Source: a virus
Direction: 5' to 3' (one strand)
DNA: 64,000 nucleotides
Virus record (IMG/VR): IMGVR_UViG_3300033571_019537
Span: 18,470-82,469 of that record
Positions 27,126-36,139 of this stretch are shown in pieces. A program made the translations under genes and the position numbers. The notes under the pieces were generated by a model. The model was not told the origin of the DNA. It ran no database searches and saw only the letters and a list, made by a program, of their open reading frames with translations. Positions within the stretch are counted from its first letter, which is position 1. Every line of letters starts with the position of its first letter.

Positions 27126-28788
27126 ACAACCACATATTATCCATATATTGTTTATTTTCTGGACTAATAAATCTTTCATTATTAGAAACAGTTTCCTTGT
27201 TATTTACATTTATCATTGCATTAAGTATTGCCTTTGCATGATTCATATTTTTATCAATAAATTTTAAAGAAGTTTGAATAACATATAACCCCATTGCACA
27301 ACCCATTATTAAATCATCATGAGTATTTTTTGTATGGTTTGGTTTTCCACTTCTATCATAAATAAATGTTTTCATTTCACTACATAAACGAGAAGAACGT
27401 ACTTTAAACTCATTCATTCTTATTTGTCTTTCAAATTCATCAACAATTAATGCTCTATTTGATTGGATTTGGAAACCTGGCATTTTTTCATCAGATGTTT
27501 TTAAGTGAGAAAATTTATCATTCATTATCTTTGCCTTTGGTATATCATAATACATATTCTTTTTATCCAAACCTAATTCGTATAATTTAAGAATAACAGT
27601 TAATCCCATACCACCTGTAACATCAGGAACTATTAACCCACCATAACGTTTCCAATATTCATATATTAATTCTGCAAATGTATCTGGTCTTATTTTACCC
27701 TGATATTCTGCAACTTGTTCATTATTTTCAATATCAATTATTTGTATTGTTGAGTAATCTGTACCAAAAGAAGAAGATACATCACAACTTAATATATATC
27801 TTTTACCATATTCAGGGTCTTTCCATATCCACATATTACCATCAAAATTTTCCTTTCTTATAGGTTCTGATACATTTTCAACTTCTTGCATTTTAATATA
27901 TTCTTCATCAATAACATTACCACCAGAACCAACGAAATCACCATCCAATTCTTGTGCAATTGCTCTTTGATTCCAATTCATTTGTCTGCACATATTTTCA
28001 TACCAGGGAGACCAGGGTTTATAACCTTTTCTTTTTAATTCTTTACCCAAATCCAAATCTTGACTTTTAATTATATCATCATCTTTTCTCCATTCCAAAT
28101 TTTTATTATATCTTGGGTCTTGCCACCATTCAACTTCAACTATTTTAAAGTCATTTTTTCCTTGTAAAGAAGAATCATAAGTAACAAAATATAATGGGTC
28201 CATACCATTTGTAGTGGAAATCATAAAACATTTACCACCAGTTGATAGTGATGGAAATGTTGCCTTCCATAATTCATCACCATTATCAATAAATGCTGCC
28301 TCATCAAATATAACTATTGTTGGTGAATAACCCCTTAAAGAGTCAATTGATGTTGCAACTGCCTTAACTTCTGAACCATTTTTAAGTATTATATGTTTTT
28401 CATTCCATTTTACTGCATCTTTTGCAATAGACACATCCATCCATTTAGGGTATTGGGATAAAAATTCTTTTACTTGAGCAAGAAATTTCTGTGAAGTTTC
28501 ATGTTTATTTGCAATAAGAAGTATTCTTTCTGGTCTTAATTCATCTGCAAGACCAACTCTATGTGAAACCCATGCTGCAGTTGTTGTTGTAATACCTGCC
28601 TGTCTTGGTTTTTTTAATATAACAAAATTATTCTTTTCATAATTTTCAATTAATTCCTTTTGTTTTGGGAATAGTTTAAATGGAACATATCCACCTTGAG
28701 TTTTATCAAAAGTTTGTAAATATGTTTCAATTGTGTAAATTGAATCACTTAAACAACGTGCATATTCTAAAAATAAATTATTATCCAT
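27118..28788 (-). CDS. terL: Terminase large subunit (T4 gp17-like)
   Basis: 556 aa. ATPase: a P-loop of the displaced-lysine type, VILKKPRQAGITT (about 56-68), Walker B TIVIFDEAAF (D162, E163), and the coupling motif ISTTNG (190-195). RNase H-like nuclease: LSCDVSSSFGTD with D336, VPDVTGGMG, and HDDLIMGCAMG near residue 500. It pumps DNA into the prohead and cuts it at headful. It is a lone leftward gene, divergent from the 1200-residue modular protein, with A/T-only promoter-like elements between them. Confidence 0.95.
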   Translation of the reverse strand: MDNNLFLEYARCLSDSIYTIETYLQTFDKTQGGYVPFKLFPKQKELIENYEKNNFVILKKPRQAGITTTTAAWVSHRVGLADELRPERILLIANKHETSQKFLAQVKEFLSQYPKWMDVSIAKDAVKWNEKHIILKNGSEVKAVATSIDSLRGYSPTIVIFDEAAFIDNGDELWKATFPSLSTGGKCFMISTTNGMDPLYFVTYDSSLQGKNDFKIVEVEWWQDPRYNKNLEWRKDDDIIKSQDLDLGKELKRKGYKPWSPWYENMCRQMNWNQRAIAQELDGDFVGSGGNVIDEEYIKMQEVENVSEPIRKENFDGNMWIWKDPEYGKRYILSCDVSSSFGTDYSTIQIIDIENNEQVAEYQGKIRPDTFAELIYEYWKRYGGLIVPDVTGGMGLTVILKLYELGLDKKNMYYDIPKAKIMNDKFSHLKTSDEKMPGFQIQSNRALIVDEFERQIRMNEFKVRSSRLCSEMKTFIYDRSGKPNHTKNTHDDLIMGCAMGLYVIQTSLKFIDKNMNHAKAILNAMINVNNKETVSNNERFISPENKQYMDNMWLFR

Positions 28789-28804
28789 TAACGAATATTT
28801 ATTA

Positions 28805-28812
28805 TATAAATA
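28805..28812 (+). promoter_or_regulatory. Candidate T4-like late promoter between terminase and modular gene
   Basis: TATAAATA 11 nt ahead of the 28823 ATG, inside an A/T-only near-palindrome (ATATTTATTATATAAATAT) that could serve both divergent genes. Evidence is motif identity and position only. Confidence 0.35.
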
Positions 28813-28822
28813 TCAAAAAATA

Positions 28823-31800
28823 ATGTTTTTAACCGAAATAGTAGATTTATCTAATGTTTATATTACAAAAAGAACTAAAAATAGGAATCTAAATATTATT
28901 ACGTATAATTTTAAGACTGATGATGATTATAATTTTTCAGTAGATTTTATATTAGATGGTAATGATATTTGGAATAGACATTTTTCAACATTTGAGAAAC
29001 AATTTGATGATATTAATAGTCAGGAAAGATTTAAAATATTAAATACAATAACAAAAATTACTTTGGATTTTATTGAAAAATATAACCCAAAGAAAATAAA
29101 AATTTACCATGTAAGAAGTAAAAGTGAATTTGCAAATAACCCCTATGATGAAAATAAAAGAACAAGGGTGAACAAATATTTTTTGGAAAAAGTATTACCA
29201 AGTAACTATAAAATCAAAACTTTTGGTAATAATACTGAAATTGATTTGGTTGAAAATAAATTGAATTTAAAATCTCGTGCTGGAGAACAAGAGAAACAAA
29301 GAGAAGAATATATAAAAAGTATTATTGGAAATAAAGATATAATGGAATTAACCCCAAAAGAAGTAAATTCAACTTTTTTGTCTAAATTTATATTTCCAAT
29401 ATTAATTAATAAATTAAAACAAAAATTCCCAAAATTAAAGTATAATAATCTATTTCTTATAGATATAAGAAATAAAAAACTACTTTTCTTCTCGAATGGG
29501 AAAAAATTTTTTTTACATTTTTATACACCAATCACAACATATAATGGTTTTGGTGAAATTATAATGGAAGAAGAATTTAATACAGTAGGTGAATTATATA
29601 ATAAATTGGAAGAAATTATTTCTGATAATTATAATTTAAAAGAAAATTTAAATTTAAAATCTCGTGCAAAAGAACAGGAAAAACAAAGGGAAGAATACAT
29701 TAAAAATATTGATGATAAAATTCTAAATTCACCAGTAAAAGATTTACCTGAAAATATTTTGAATTTATTGGGTTTAATTATAAGACAAAAAGTTAAAGAA
29801 AAATATCCTTTTATTAATACTTTTGATAAATTTTATGAAAATAATCTTAATTTTGATAAAGTTGATTTTAAAAATATACGTTTTAAAAATATCATTGGTT
29901 CGTTTTCAATTACTCAACATTTAGATAAAATAAACTTACATATTTTAGGTCCAAGAGATATAATAACACAAGAAAGAACATTAAAGAATATAAACATAGA
30001 GTTTGATACAATCAATGAAATTCTAGAATTTTTATTTTATTCAATTTCCAAAACTTATGATTCTAATGGTAATTTACTTGATTTTAAAAATTTAAAAGAA
30101 TCTAAAAAACAAATTAATGAAATTGCAGAATTAACCAACACTTATTCTTATGAAAAAATTGTGGATGGTGATAAAATAAAATATCGTTTTTCAGATGGTG
30201 AGGAAATATTCTTTGTTAAATTTCTTCTTTTATCAATTGGAAAGTTTGGTGAAGAATGGGAAAGAGAATATTACACAACATCAAAATGGATGAATGAATT
30301 AAATAAAGAAAATTCTTTAAGAGTTCTTGGTACTGTTACAAAAATAACAAATGAATTTATTAATGATTATAGACCTGAAATAATAACCATTTCACATATT
30401 GATTCAAGAAAGGAAACAATGGGAAGATTTTCAATTGATTCTATTTTAAGTGGGAATAAAAAAGATGACAACGAACCAAATAAAAGAGCAAAAATAAATA
30501 GATTATTTTTATCAAAAAACCTACCGCAAGATTATAAATTGGAATACAAAGGAAATGTTACATTTATTAAAAGAAAAGATTTAAATGAAAGTTGGAAAGA
30601 TATGTTAATTGGTACTGCGATAGGTTTATCATCCTTAAATCCGCAAGAAGTTAAATCTCAAAATATTAATCAACAACAAATACAAACAAAAATTTTATCT
30701 AAAGTTAATGGACCTGTTGGTGTACAATCAATTTCAAACCCTGACTTAGATTTAGTGCATGGAATACTGGGTTCAAAAAGACTTTCAGATGATTTTGAAC
30801 AAAGAGTTTCTGATGAACTAAAAAAATTAAATAATCAAGGTTTTAAAACAGATGTAACTAACATACAAATAAAAACTTATGTAAAAGATAATAAAATAAT
30901 AACAGAAAGTTCTTGTGATATTATTGAATCAAAAGATGGTAATTCTTATACTATATTCACTACAAGAGGTAGTATTGGTGATAACTTTGAACAAAGACAT
31001 AACCAACAAATTTCTGGATTAGAAGATAGACTAAAAAATCATTACGGTGGTAATTCTAAAAAAATTAAAACAGTTACAATTAATTTTTTGTTAGGTGGTG
31101 AAACAATTTATTACAAACAAAGTTTTTTTGTTGTTTCAGAAAATAAAAATGAACAAATTAATATTAGTGCTAATAATTTAGAGGATTTAAGAAATAAACT
31201 GTTAAATATAAGTAAAAATGATTCAATAAATTTAAATTCATTAGTTATTGATATTGACAACTATAAAATATCTTACGAAAAAGGTAATACGAAAATTACT
31301 AATTTGTCTTTAATTTTTGATACTAATTTTGATAATCTTAATTTAAGATTACAAACAATAAAAGAAAAAAATCCAACACTTAAAGTTTTATCTAAAGGAA
31401 ATAATTCTGGTTACTATTGGGTTTTTTCTGTTATATTAAAAAACTTAAATGAAGGATTAAATTTAAAATCTCGTGCAAATAACCAAATAATTCAATCAGT
31501 AAAATACTATTCAGATAAATTTTTAAATGGTACTCATAGTGAAAAACTTAATTTAAAAATACCTAAAGAGGTTTTTAAACTTCTTTCAGATGATGTTAAA
31601 TCTAAAATTATTAATTTCTACCCAAATTTACTTAAATATGATTATTTCTTAGATTTAAGTAAACCACTAAAAAAAGAATATATTGATTCTGGTTGGGGTT
31701 TGAGTGATGAATATTTTTTATCTTTATCAGATGATTTAAAACAATATTATTTAAATAAAATTTTAAAACACGTTAATTGGAATTTATCAGATATTCAGTA

Positions 31801-32425
31801 TAAATTTTTGACTGATGATTTAAAAGAAAAATACATTAATTATTTATTTTTAAATCCAAATAATACACCAAGAGTACTTTCTAAAGAACAAGTAAAAAAT
31901 ACTTCAAATGAATTGTTAAATAAGTATATTGGTTTAATAATCAAAAATTATGATAAAGATTTTTATTTTTTATATCCAGATTATTTAAAAAAATTAGTAA
32001 GAAATTATAAAAAACAAAATATAAAAGAAAATTTAAAACTAACTTCTAGAGCAAATCAACAAGAAAAACAAAGAAATGATTATATAAAAAATATTATTGG
32101 TGATAAATCAATTATGGATTTAAAACCAAAAGAAGTAGTTGAAGTTGAAAAAATTGATGAACATTTTATGGATAAATTTATAATTAATAGAATAAAACAA
32201 AAATTCCCAAATTTAAAACATGATGATAATTTTATTTATATTACTTATGACAACAAACCAAGTCACATTACAATTTTTGTATCAACAAGAAATTACTTTG
32301 TTTTAAGATGTTTTGATGATAAAAAAATTGGTACAACAGGACTACTATTAGATGAAAAATTTTATTCGGTTGGTGAATTATATAAGAGATTGGAGGAAAT
32401 TATTTCGCAAAATTATATACCTTAA
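28823..32425 (+). CDS. 1200-residue modular protein with four SRAxxQEKQ leaders
   Basis: Order of modules: (1) residues 1-140, the recurrent TKITLDFIEKYNP domain; (2) leader at about 147 (LVENKLNLKSRAGEQEKQ) with an EEYI-type module; (3) leader at about 275 (LKENLNLKSRAKEQEKQ) with a second EEYI-type module; (4) about 430-585, another copy of the recurrent domain (TKITNEFINDYRP); (5) after LNE-SWKDMLIGTAIG, a distinct alpha/beta domain; (6) leader at about 878 (LNEGLNLKSRANNQ) with helical LSDDLKQYYLNKI repeats; (7) leader at about 1069 (IKENLKLTSRANQQEKQ) with a module paralogous to module 2. Most junctions carry hydrophobic-x-E. Probably a polyprotein; function of the modules unknown. Confidence 0.7.
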   Translation: MFLTEIVDLSNVYITKRTKNRNLNIITYNFKTDDDYNFSVDFILDGNDIWNRHFSTFEKQFDDINSQERFKILNTITKITLDFIEKYNPKKIKIYHVRSKSEFANNPYDENKRTRVNKYFLEKVLPSNYKIKTFGNNTEIDLVENKLNLKSRAGEQEKQREEYIKSIIGNKDIMELTPKEVNSTFLSKFIFPILINKLKQKFPKLKYNNLFLIDIRNKKLLFFSNGKKFFLHFYTPITTYNGFGEIIMEEEFNTVGELYNKLEEIISDNYNLKENLNLKSRAKEQEKQREEYIKNIDDKILNSPVKDLPENILNLLGLIIRQKVKEKYPFINTFDKFYENNLNFDKVDFKNIRFKNIIGSFSITQHLDKINLHILGPRDIITQERTLKNINIEFDTINEILEFLFYSISKTYDSNGNLLDFKNLKESKKQINEIAELTNTYSYEKIVDGDKIKYRFSDGEEIFFVKFLLLSIGKFGEEWEREYYTTSKWMNELNKENSLRVLGTVTKITNEFINDYRPEIITISHIDSRKETMGRFSIDSILSGNKKDDNEPNKRAKINRLFLSKNLPQDYKLEYKGNVTFIKRKDLNESWKDMLIGTAIGLSSLNPQEVKSQNINQQQIQTKILSKVNGPVGVQSISNPDLDLVHGILGSKRLSDDFEQRVSDELKKLNNQGFKTDVTNIQIKTYVKDNKIITESSCDIIESKDGNSYTIFTTRGSIGDNFEQRHNQQISGLEDRLKNHYGGNSKKIKTVTINFLLGGETIYYKQSFFVVSENKNEQINISANNLEDLRNKLLNISKNDSINLNSLVIDIDNYKISYEKGNTKITNLSLIFDTNFDNLNLRLQTIKEKNPTLKVLSKGNNSGYYWVFSVILKNLNEGLNLKSRANNQIIQSVKYYSDKFLNGTHSEKLNLKIPKEVFKLLSDDVKSKIINFYPNLLKYDYFLDLSKPLKKEYIDSGWGLSDEYFLSLSDDLKQYYLNKILKHVNWNLSDIQYKFLTDDLKEKYINYLFLNPNNTPRVLSKEQVKNTSNELLNKYIGLIIKNYDKDFYFLYPDYLKKLVRNYKKQNIKENLKLTSRANQQEKQRNDYIKNIIGDKSIMDLKPKEVVEVEKIDEHFMDKFIINRIKQKFPNLKHDDNFIYITYDNKPSHITIFVSTRNYFVLRCFDDKKIGTTGLLLDEKFYSVGELYKRLEEIISQNYIP

Positions 32426-32864
32426 ACCAATTTCTAAATTTTTCCTTTTGAATAATCCACATTTTTGTGTTACTTCTCCAATCACCACCATTAACCCATT
32501 TAAGATTATTTTCCTTAATAAGTTTTTTAAGGTCTTTGGTTCTTATTAACCAAATTTCATCATAATGAGCATAATAATATATATAATAATGAGATTTGGT
32601 TACAGATATTCCAGAATCTTTTCCTCTACTCTCAAATTCAATAACCATATTTCCTGTGTCTTTTGGGTAAACATCTGTTTTAATTTCATATTTAATCTTT
32701 TTTCCCCTCCATTCCATTAATAAATCAAATGTTTTATCATTATTTCTATCAATAAATTTAAAACCTTTTGATTCAAGAAAATTAATTATATAATCCTCAC
32801 CCTTTTTACCAATCTTTAAATCTTTTTTAAAGTTGTAGTTTCCTGATGCACTTTTTAAGTTCAT
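32400..32864 (-). CDS. PD-(D/E)xK nuclease-like protein
   Basis: 154 aa. KKGEDYIINFLESKGF (helix with the first acidic residue), then TFDLLMEWRGKKIKYEIKTD, in which D and the E-x-K form the PD-(D/E)xK active site, and a later WLIRTKDLKK strand. This is the layout of Holliday-junction resolvase-like and restriction-like nucleases. It is encoded leftward against the rightward modular gene, with a 26-nt 3' overlap. Its natural substrate cannot be read from sequence. Confidence 0.7.
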   Translation of the reverse strand: MNLKSASGNYNFKKDLKIGKKGEDYIINFLESKGFKFIDRNNDKTFDLLMEWRGKKIKYEIKTDVYPKDTGNMVIEFESRGKDSGISVTKSHYYIYYYAHYDEIWLIRTKDLKKLIKENNLKWVNGGDWRSNTKMWIIQKEKFRNWFKVYNFAK

Positions 32865-32912
32865 AAAAAGAAATATATTATATATAGAAAAAAAATAAAC
32901 AAGTTATTAAAT

Positions 32913-32949
32913 TTGCATTGAAAAATTTGGGAATTTTGTTTTATATTTG
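32913..32949 (+). promoter_or_regulatory. Bacteroidota-type promoter for the 32964 cluster
   Basis: TTGCATT (32913-32919), 22 nt, TATATTTG (32942-32949), then TGG and the ATG 14 nt further on. A close match to the TTG / TAnnTTTG arrangement. Confidence 0.75.
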
Positions 32950-32963
32950 TGGAAAATTAAATT

Positions 32964-33233
32964 ATGTTACAGATTGAAAAAGAAGATTTAATTAAATTCT
33001 TAAAAGAAAAGGGATTTAAATTTGATATTGAAGAGGAAATAACTTTTAAAGAATACAAAGGTATTGATTTTTTTGAGGTTAAATTAACAATGTGTGTTCC
33101 TGATACAGAAATTCCAATGGAAAATTTATTTGGTAGGAAAAAAGTTGTTTTATCAATTGATAAGGAAGTTTATCAATGGTGGTTAAAGGAAAAGAATTGT
33201 ATTCAAATACAGAAGATTGATTTTCAAAAATAG
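32964..33233 (+). CDS. Small hypothetical protein
   Basis: 89 aa, first gene of a rightward cluster with a strong host-type promoter. It starts with a helix (LIKFLKEKGFKFDIEEE) followed by strands; charged, with no membrane segment. No family recognised. Confidence 0.65.
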   Translation: MLQIEKEDLIKFLKEKGFKFDIEEEITFKEYKGIDFFEVKLTMCVPDTEIPMENLFGRKKVVLSIDKEVYQWWLKEKNCIQIQKIDFQK

Positions 33234-33242
33234 AAATAAAAT

Positions 33243-33500
33243 ATGAAAAATTATTTATCACAGTTTATCCTTTTAACCTTAGATAAAGGTTATGAAGTTA
33301 GGAAATTAAAAAATAAATATCATTTTGTTAATGATGGAATAGATTTTGATGTATATGAATCTAACTTTGATTTGGTTTTTAAAATTTTTCCAGAAATAGG
33401 TAAAAATTTTAATATGAAAATTAATTTTAATCCTTTAGTATGTAAAACAATTATCAGTACAGAAGATTGTTTATCAAAAATAGAAAAATTATGCAAATAA
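33243..33500 (+). CDS. Small hypothetical protein
   Basis: 85 aa, 9 nt after the previous gene and of similar architecture (short helix, LDKGYEVRKLKNKYHFV, strands), perhaps a distant paralogue of it. Its stop overlaps the next start (ATGCAAATAA). Confidence 0.6.
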   Translation: MKNYLSQFILLTLDKGYEVRKLKNKYHFVNDGIDFDVYESNFDLVFKIFPEIGKNFNMKINFNPLVCKTIISTEDCLSKIEKLCK

Positions 33501-33874
33501 AAAAATTGGAATTTAGAGATTTTACAACTGATTTGGGTAAAGAAAAAGGATTTATCTATTTAAAAAGTGAAAGTCTATTACATTCTTGTATCATATCAAA
33601 TCATAGACTTGGTGATAAAATTCCACAAAATGAATTTTATGTTTCATTTGATTATGAAGAAAGTACTTTTTCAGATTTAAATTCTGCAATAGAATTTTGT
33701 CAAAAAGAATTTGAAAATAAAATAATTGATTTATTCTTTGAAAAGAAAAAATTTAAAGAACCTATAATCACAATTATTTGGTTTGATTTTTGGTTTCAGT
33801 CATTGAAAAAAGATTTTATTGATTTATTCAGAAAACCCTTTAAAGAACATTTTAGGTTATGGAAAAATTATTAA
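33491..33874 (+). CDS. Hypothetical protein
   Basis: 127 aa from the ATG at 33491. Mixed alpha/beta, with an aromatic C-terminal region (IWFDFWFQSLKKDF). No family recognised. Overlaps both neighbours, so it is part of one operon with the HNH gene. Confidence 0.6.
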   Translation: MQIKKLEFRDFTTDLGKEKGFIYLKSESLLHSCIISNHRLGDKIPQNEFYVSFDYEESTFSDLNSAIEFCQKEFENKIIDLFFEKKKFKEPIITIIWFDFWFQSLKKDFIDLFRKPFKEHFRLWKNY

Positions 33875-34206
33875 ATAGGGATGAATTTAGGGAATCTGTT
33901 TTTAAAAGAGATAATTATAAATGTGTAATTTGTAGTGAACCTGCAAAAGATGCTCACCATATAATAGAACGTAGATTATTTACGGAAGATTTTGAAAAGG
34001 GTGGTTATTTTATTGATAATGGTGCATCTTTATGTGAAAAACACCATATTCTTGCAGAAACAACTGAATTAACTTGTGAAGAAATAAGGGAAAGATGTGG
34101 TATTAAAAATATAATTTTACTATCTGATTTTTATAAAGATTTAATAGATTTTACTTTTTTGCATTTGTTTTATTACTTTTTTTTGTTTAAATTTGTTTTA
34201 AAATAA
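33859..34206 (+). CDS. HNH endonuclease-like protein
   Basis: 115 aa. The HNH core is clear: RDNYKCVICSEPAKDAHHIIE supplies the first Cys pair and the H of the metal finger (quoted in part), and NGASLCEKHH supplies the N-H end. The tail from residue about 90 is unusually hydrophobic (FTFLHLFYYFFLFKFVLK) and may reflect a frameshift or recombination just before gltX. HNH proteins of this size in phages are usually homing or packaging-associated nucleases; no packaging gene is adjacent, so a free-standing endonuclease is more likely. Confidence 0.75.
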   Translation: MEKLLNRDEFRESVFKRDNYKCVICSEPAKDAHHIIERRLFTEDFEKGGYFIDNGASLCEKHHILAETTELTCEEIRERCGIKNIILLSDFYKDLIDFTFLHLFYYFFLFKFVLK

Positions 34207-34214
34207 ATATCTTT

Positions 34215-35777
34215 ATGTCAGAAAAAAAGATTAGATTAAGGTTCTCACCTTCTCCCAGCGGCACTCTACACATCGGTGGTGTGCGTACAGCACTATTCAA
34301 TTATCTATTAGCAAAGAAACTCGGTGGTGATTTCTATATCCGAATCGAGGATACAGATAGGGAACGTTTCGTTCCAACTGCAGAAAAATATATCTATGAT
34401 TCTTTAGAGTGGTTAGGTATTATGCCTGATGAATCCCCAAAACACGGTGGACAATTCGGTCCTTACACTCAATCCCAAAGAACTGAAATCTATAAAGAAC
34501 ATGTTCAAATTCTTTTAAATAAAGGTTATGCATATTATGCATTCGATACCCCTGATGAACTTGAAAAAATGAGAGAAGATTTCGGTGGTAAATCTCGTTC
34601 TGCAAAATATGATTCAGTTACTCGTCAATATATGAAGAACTCTTTAGTTCTTCCTGAATCAGAAACAAAAAAACTTTTAGAAGAAAATCACCCTTATTGT
34701 GTTAGATTATTAATGCCAAAAAATCGTGATATTATTTTCACAGATATGATTCGTGGTAAAGTTAAATTTAATACATCAGAATGTGATGATAAAGTTATTT
34801 GGAAATCTAAAGATAATCTTCCAACTTACCATCTTGCAAATGTGGTAGATGACCATTTAATGCAAACCACACATGTTATTCGTGGTGAAGAATGGTTATC
34901 ATCTGTACCTACACATATAATGTTATATGAATCATTTGGTTGGGAACATCCAACATTTGCACACCTACCTTTAATTCTTAGACCTGAAGGAAATGGTAAA
35001 TTAAGTAAACGTGATGGTGATGCATTTGGTATTCCTGTTTATCCACTTCAATTTAAAGAAATGGGATTTTTACCTGAAGCAGTAAATAATTTCCTTGCAT
35101 TTTTGGGTTGGAATCCTGGTGGTAATAAAGAATTATATACCATTGATGAATTAATTCAATCTTTTTCAATCGAAAGAGTTTCCAAATCTGGAGCAAGATA
35201 CAATTTCAAAAAGGCATTGTGGTATAATAATCAATATATCAAAGTAATGGATAATAATCTTGCACTTGAACAATTGGTTAATGATAAAGGTGAAAAACTT
35301 TATGAATTGTATGGAAAAGAATTGGTTGAAAAAATGTGGGATTTAACCAAAGATAAGGTTATGTCTTTTAAAGATATTACCTTAAAAGAAATGACTGAAA
35401 AAGGTGAAAAAGAAAAATTCTATCCAAATTTTTATTCCCTAACAAAATGGTTTTGGAATTCGTTTGACTTAAATAATTTAAACCCTGAATCATTTAAAAA
35501 TTGGGGTGAAACACAAGAAAAATGGTTTTCCGAATATATTAATTATTTAAAAGAAACAAAACCAACAGATTTGGATGGATTTCAATTAAAAGGATTGGAA
35601 TTAATAACACAATTAGAATGTCAACAAAAGGACATAATGATGTATTTAAGACAATCTTTGACTGGGGGTGAACCTTCACCTGGTTTGTTTGATTTAATGG
35701 TTCTGTGGGGTTATAAAGAAACAATTTCAAGATTGGAATCTTATTATGAATTTGTTCAAAAAACCTTAGTCAAATGA
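34215..35777 (+). CDS. gltX: Glutamyl-tRNA synthetase
   Basis: 520 aa, the usual bacterial GluRS length. Class I signatures: the HIGH-type HIGG motif in SPSGTLHIGGVRTALFNYLL, YIRIEDTDRER, then YHLANVVDDHLM, HVIRGEEWLSSVPTH, and the KMSKS-type KLSKRDGD. The GluRS-specific C-terminal anticodon domain follows. It charges tRNA-Glu. The first roughly 250 nt are markedly richer in G+C than the rest of the gene and its surroundings, while the remainder shows phage codon use. A 55-residue gene starts within its stop codon. Whether it replaces or merely supplements the host enzyme is unknown. Confidence 0.95.
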   Translation: MSEKKIRLRFSPSPSGTLHIGGVRTALFNYLLAKKLGGDFYIRIEDTDRERFVPTAEKYIYDSLEWLGIMPDESPKHGGQFGPYTQSQRTEIYKEHVQILLNKGYAYYAFDTPDELEKMREDFGGKSRSAKYDSVTRQYMKNSLVLPESETKKLLEENHPYCVRLLMPKNRDIIFTDMIRGKVKFNTSECDDKVIWKSKDNLPTYHLANVVDDHLMQTTHVIRGEEWLSSVPTHIMLYESFGWEHPTFAHLPLILRPEGNGKLSKRDGDAFGIPVYPLQFKEMGFLPEAVNNFLAFLGWNPGGNKELYTIDELIQSFSIERVSKSGARYNFKKALWYNNQYIKVMDNNLALEQLVNDKGEKLYELYGKELVEKMWDLTKDKVMSFKDITLKEMTEKGEKEKFYPNFYSLTKWFWNSFDLNNLNPESFKNWGETQEKWFSEYINYLKETKPTDLDGFQLKGLELITQLECQQKDIMMYLRQSLTGGEPSPGLFDLMVLWGYKETISRLESYYEFVQKTLVK

Positions 35778-35941
35778 TTAGTAAAGAAAAAAAAGGTAAT
35801 GAACTTTATGTTTGGTTCTGGGAAAGGGGTTTAAAAACTTTAATCTATAAAAGATGGATTGATAAAGGTTATGGTATGGTCATGGATAGAATTCCTTTTA
35901 CTGCGAAAGAAATTGATGAACAAAAATTAAAAAAACAATAA
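35774..35941 (+). CDS. Small hypothetical protein
   Basis: 55 aa, starting at the ATGA overlap with the gltX stop. Contains LYVWFWERGLKTLIYKRWI and a charged C terminus; amphipathic and aromatic. No family recognised. Confidence 0.6.
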   Translation: MISKEKKGNELYVWFWERGLKTLIYKRWIDKGYGMVMDRIPFTAKEIDEQKLKKQ

Positions 35942-35945
35942 ATAT

Positions 35946-36086
35946 ATGATTTACTTATTAAGTACAATTGTTCAATTTTTATTTTTCTACATGATTATTC
36001 GTTGGTTCACAATGGAAGTTATGAACAAATTTTGGTTTCCTGAATTTGAAGAAAAAATTAGACGTTGGTGGGGTAGAACTTTTTAA
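35946..36086 (+). CDS. Tiny single-span membrane protein
   Basis: 46 aa. An N-terminal hydrophobic segment (MIYLLSTIVQFLFFYMII) is followed by an aromatic, basic tail ending RRWWGRTF. It starts 4 nt after the previous stop. Function unknown. Confidence 0.55.
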   Translation: MIYLLSTIVQFLFFYMIIRWFTMEVMNKFWFPEFEEKIRRWWGRTF

Positions 36087-36089
36087 AGT

Positions 36090-36125
36090 TTGCAATACCA
36101 ATTTAAATTTTTTTCCTTATCTTTG
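36090..36125 (+). promoter_or_regulatory. Bacteroidota-type promoter for the Pnkp-ligase gene
   Basis: TTGCAAT (36090-36096), 21 nt, TATCTTTG (36118-36125), followed by TGG and the ATG 14 nt later. Same architecture and downstream context as the promoter at 32913. Confidence 0.75.
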
Positions 36126-36139
36126 TGGAAACTTAATCA

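Noticed and set aside
27118-28788. Terminase inactive because the P-loop lacks GKT
   Set aside because: The lysine is displaced upstream (KKPRQAGITT), a known variation in large terminases; the other motifs are intact.
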